Source of the DNA: an uncultured Neomegalonema sp.
GTDB lineage: Bacteria > Pseudomonadota > Alphaproteobacteria > Rhodobacterales > Rhodobacteraceae
Direction: 5' to 3'
Length of the DNA: 32,331 nt
Assembly (NCBI GenBank): GCA_937911325.1
Contig: CALDSD010000076.1
Location: forward strand, 1-32,331
Shown in pieces: positions 32,000-32,331 of the stretch. Below the pieces are notes generated by a model. That model was not told where the DNA came from. It saw only the letters and a list, made by a program, of their open reading frames with translations, and ran no database searches. Positions within the stretch are counted from its first letter, which is position 1. The number at the start of each line of letters is the position of its first letter. Made by a program: the position numbers and the translations under genes.

Positions 32000-32331
32000 A
32001 TGCGTTTTCTTGCTGTTATCTCGTCCGCGCTTGTCCTTGCCGCCAGTGCTCCGACCTACGCCGCGATCAGTGCAGACGATGGTCTGAGGAAACAAAGACT
32101 GTCCGGACAAGCGCTTGCCGTCGCCGCGCCGACGGAAGTTGGGAGCTTTGTCACGTCACCCTTCAACGGGGGAGGCAGCGAAGACGGCGCCGTTCAGCTC
32201 GCTTTTCAGTGGAGCGGCTCCCAGCAGACAGATTGGCAGGGGTCCCAGCAATGGCAGTGGAGCTCTGACGACAATGCCGACGTGACACCCGTCCCAGGTC
32301 CGGCCGCCCTGCCCCTGCTGCTGACGGCGCG
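32000..32331 (+). CDS. Secreted Gln/Trp-rich protein with probable PEP/VPLPA-CTERM signal (3'-truncated)
   Basis: ATG 32000 has GAGGGGAAA ending 4 bases upstream. The visible 110 residues begin with a signal peptide (MRFLAVISSALVLAASAPTYA, cleavage expected near residue 21). A short polar region follows, then a Gln/Trp/Ser-rich stretch (FQWSGSQQTDWQGSQQWQW, residues ~72-90), an acidic spacer (SSDDNADVT) and VPGPAALPLLLTA at the window edge. That last segment looks like the start of a PEP/VPLPA-type sorting signal: proline-glycine motif, then a hydrophobic helix. The basic tail expected after it lies beyond the window. Such proteins are processed by an exosortase at the membrane, in keeping with the PrsT and ATPase genes. 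The mature function is unknown. Confidence 0.75.
   Translation, partial: MRFLAVISSALVLAASAPTYAAISADDGLRKQRLSGQALAVAAPTEVGSFVTSPFNGGGSEDGAVQLAFQWSGSQQTDWQGSQQWQWSSDDNADVTPVPGPAALPLLLTA

Overview
The window is one large polysaccharide-assembly locus. It resembles the exosortase (PEP-CTERM)-associated exopolysaccharide loci of Gram-negative bacteria. The DNA is GC-rich, uses many GTG starts and has tightly overlapping genes. A Wzz/GumC-type protein sits beside a separate short tyrosine kinase, and a rml set sits beside a PssD/PssE-like pair. Together these suggest an alphaproteobacterium, possibly marine because of the predicted sulfotransferase and the giant Type I-secreted surface protein. That placement is inference; the window holds no rRNA or other taxonomic marker.

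Layout. (1) 1-5122, plus strand: two tandem sugar C-methyltransferase homologues (the first cut by the window edge), two family-2 glycosyltransferases and a sulfotransferase, all closely packed. (2) 5129-6715, minus: a Wzx-type flippase gene broken by a single in-frame amber codon. (3) 6836-17335, minus: one gene of about 10.5 kb for a ~3,500-residue modular protein with four jelly-roll domains, an SGNH/SASA-type esterase domain, 15 cadherin-like repeats, two LamG-like domains and an RTX-like secretion tail. (4) 17445-25221, minus: the assembly core, read right to left: a PrsT-like TPR lipoprotein, an ExeA/XrtA-locus-type ATPase, a GumC/Wzz chain-length protein, a BY-kinase and a WbaP-type initiating sugar-phosphate transferase. 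(5) 25437-27115, minus: a glycosyltransferase coupled to a zinc-finger methyltransferase. (6) 27203-31905: all four dTDP-L-rhamnose genes as two minus-strand pairs, rmlC-rmlB and rmlD-rmlA, flanking a plus-strand Alg14/Alg13-like (PssD/PssE-like) glycosyltransferase pair. (7) 32000-end, plus: the start of a small secreted Gln/Trp-rich protein whose last visible residues look like the opening of a PEP/VPLPA-CTERM sorting signal.

How it fits together (inference). RmlABCD supply dTDP-rhamnose. WbaP starts the repeat unit on undecaprenyl phosphate. The glycosyltransferases, methyltransferases and sulfotransferase build and decorate it. A flippase, possibly replaced by another copy elsewhere, exports it. 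GumC and the kinase set chain length, and PrsT and the ATPase belong to the exosortase-linked branch of such loci. The giant protein and the CTERM protein would be surface or matrix partners of the polymer. No polymerase (Wzy), outer-membrane exporter (Wza), exosortase or Type I secretion ABC transporter is visible in the window.

Points most worth attention: the amber-interrupted flippase, the esterase-adhesin fusion and its near-identical internal 308-bp repeats, the second methyltransferase lacking conserved cysteines and a tyrosine, the 100-nt rmlC/rmlB overlap, and the truncated Gln/Trp-rich CTERM protein.
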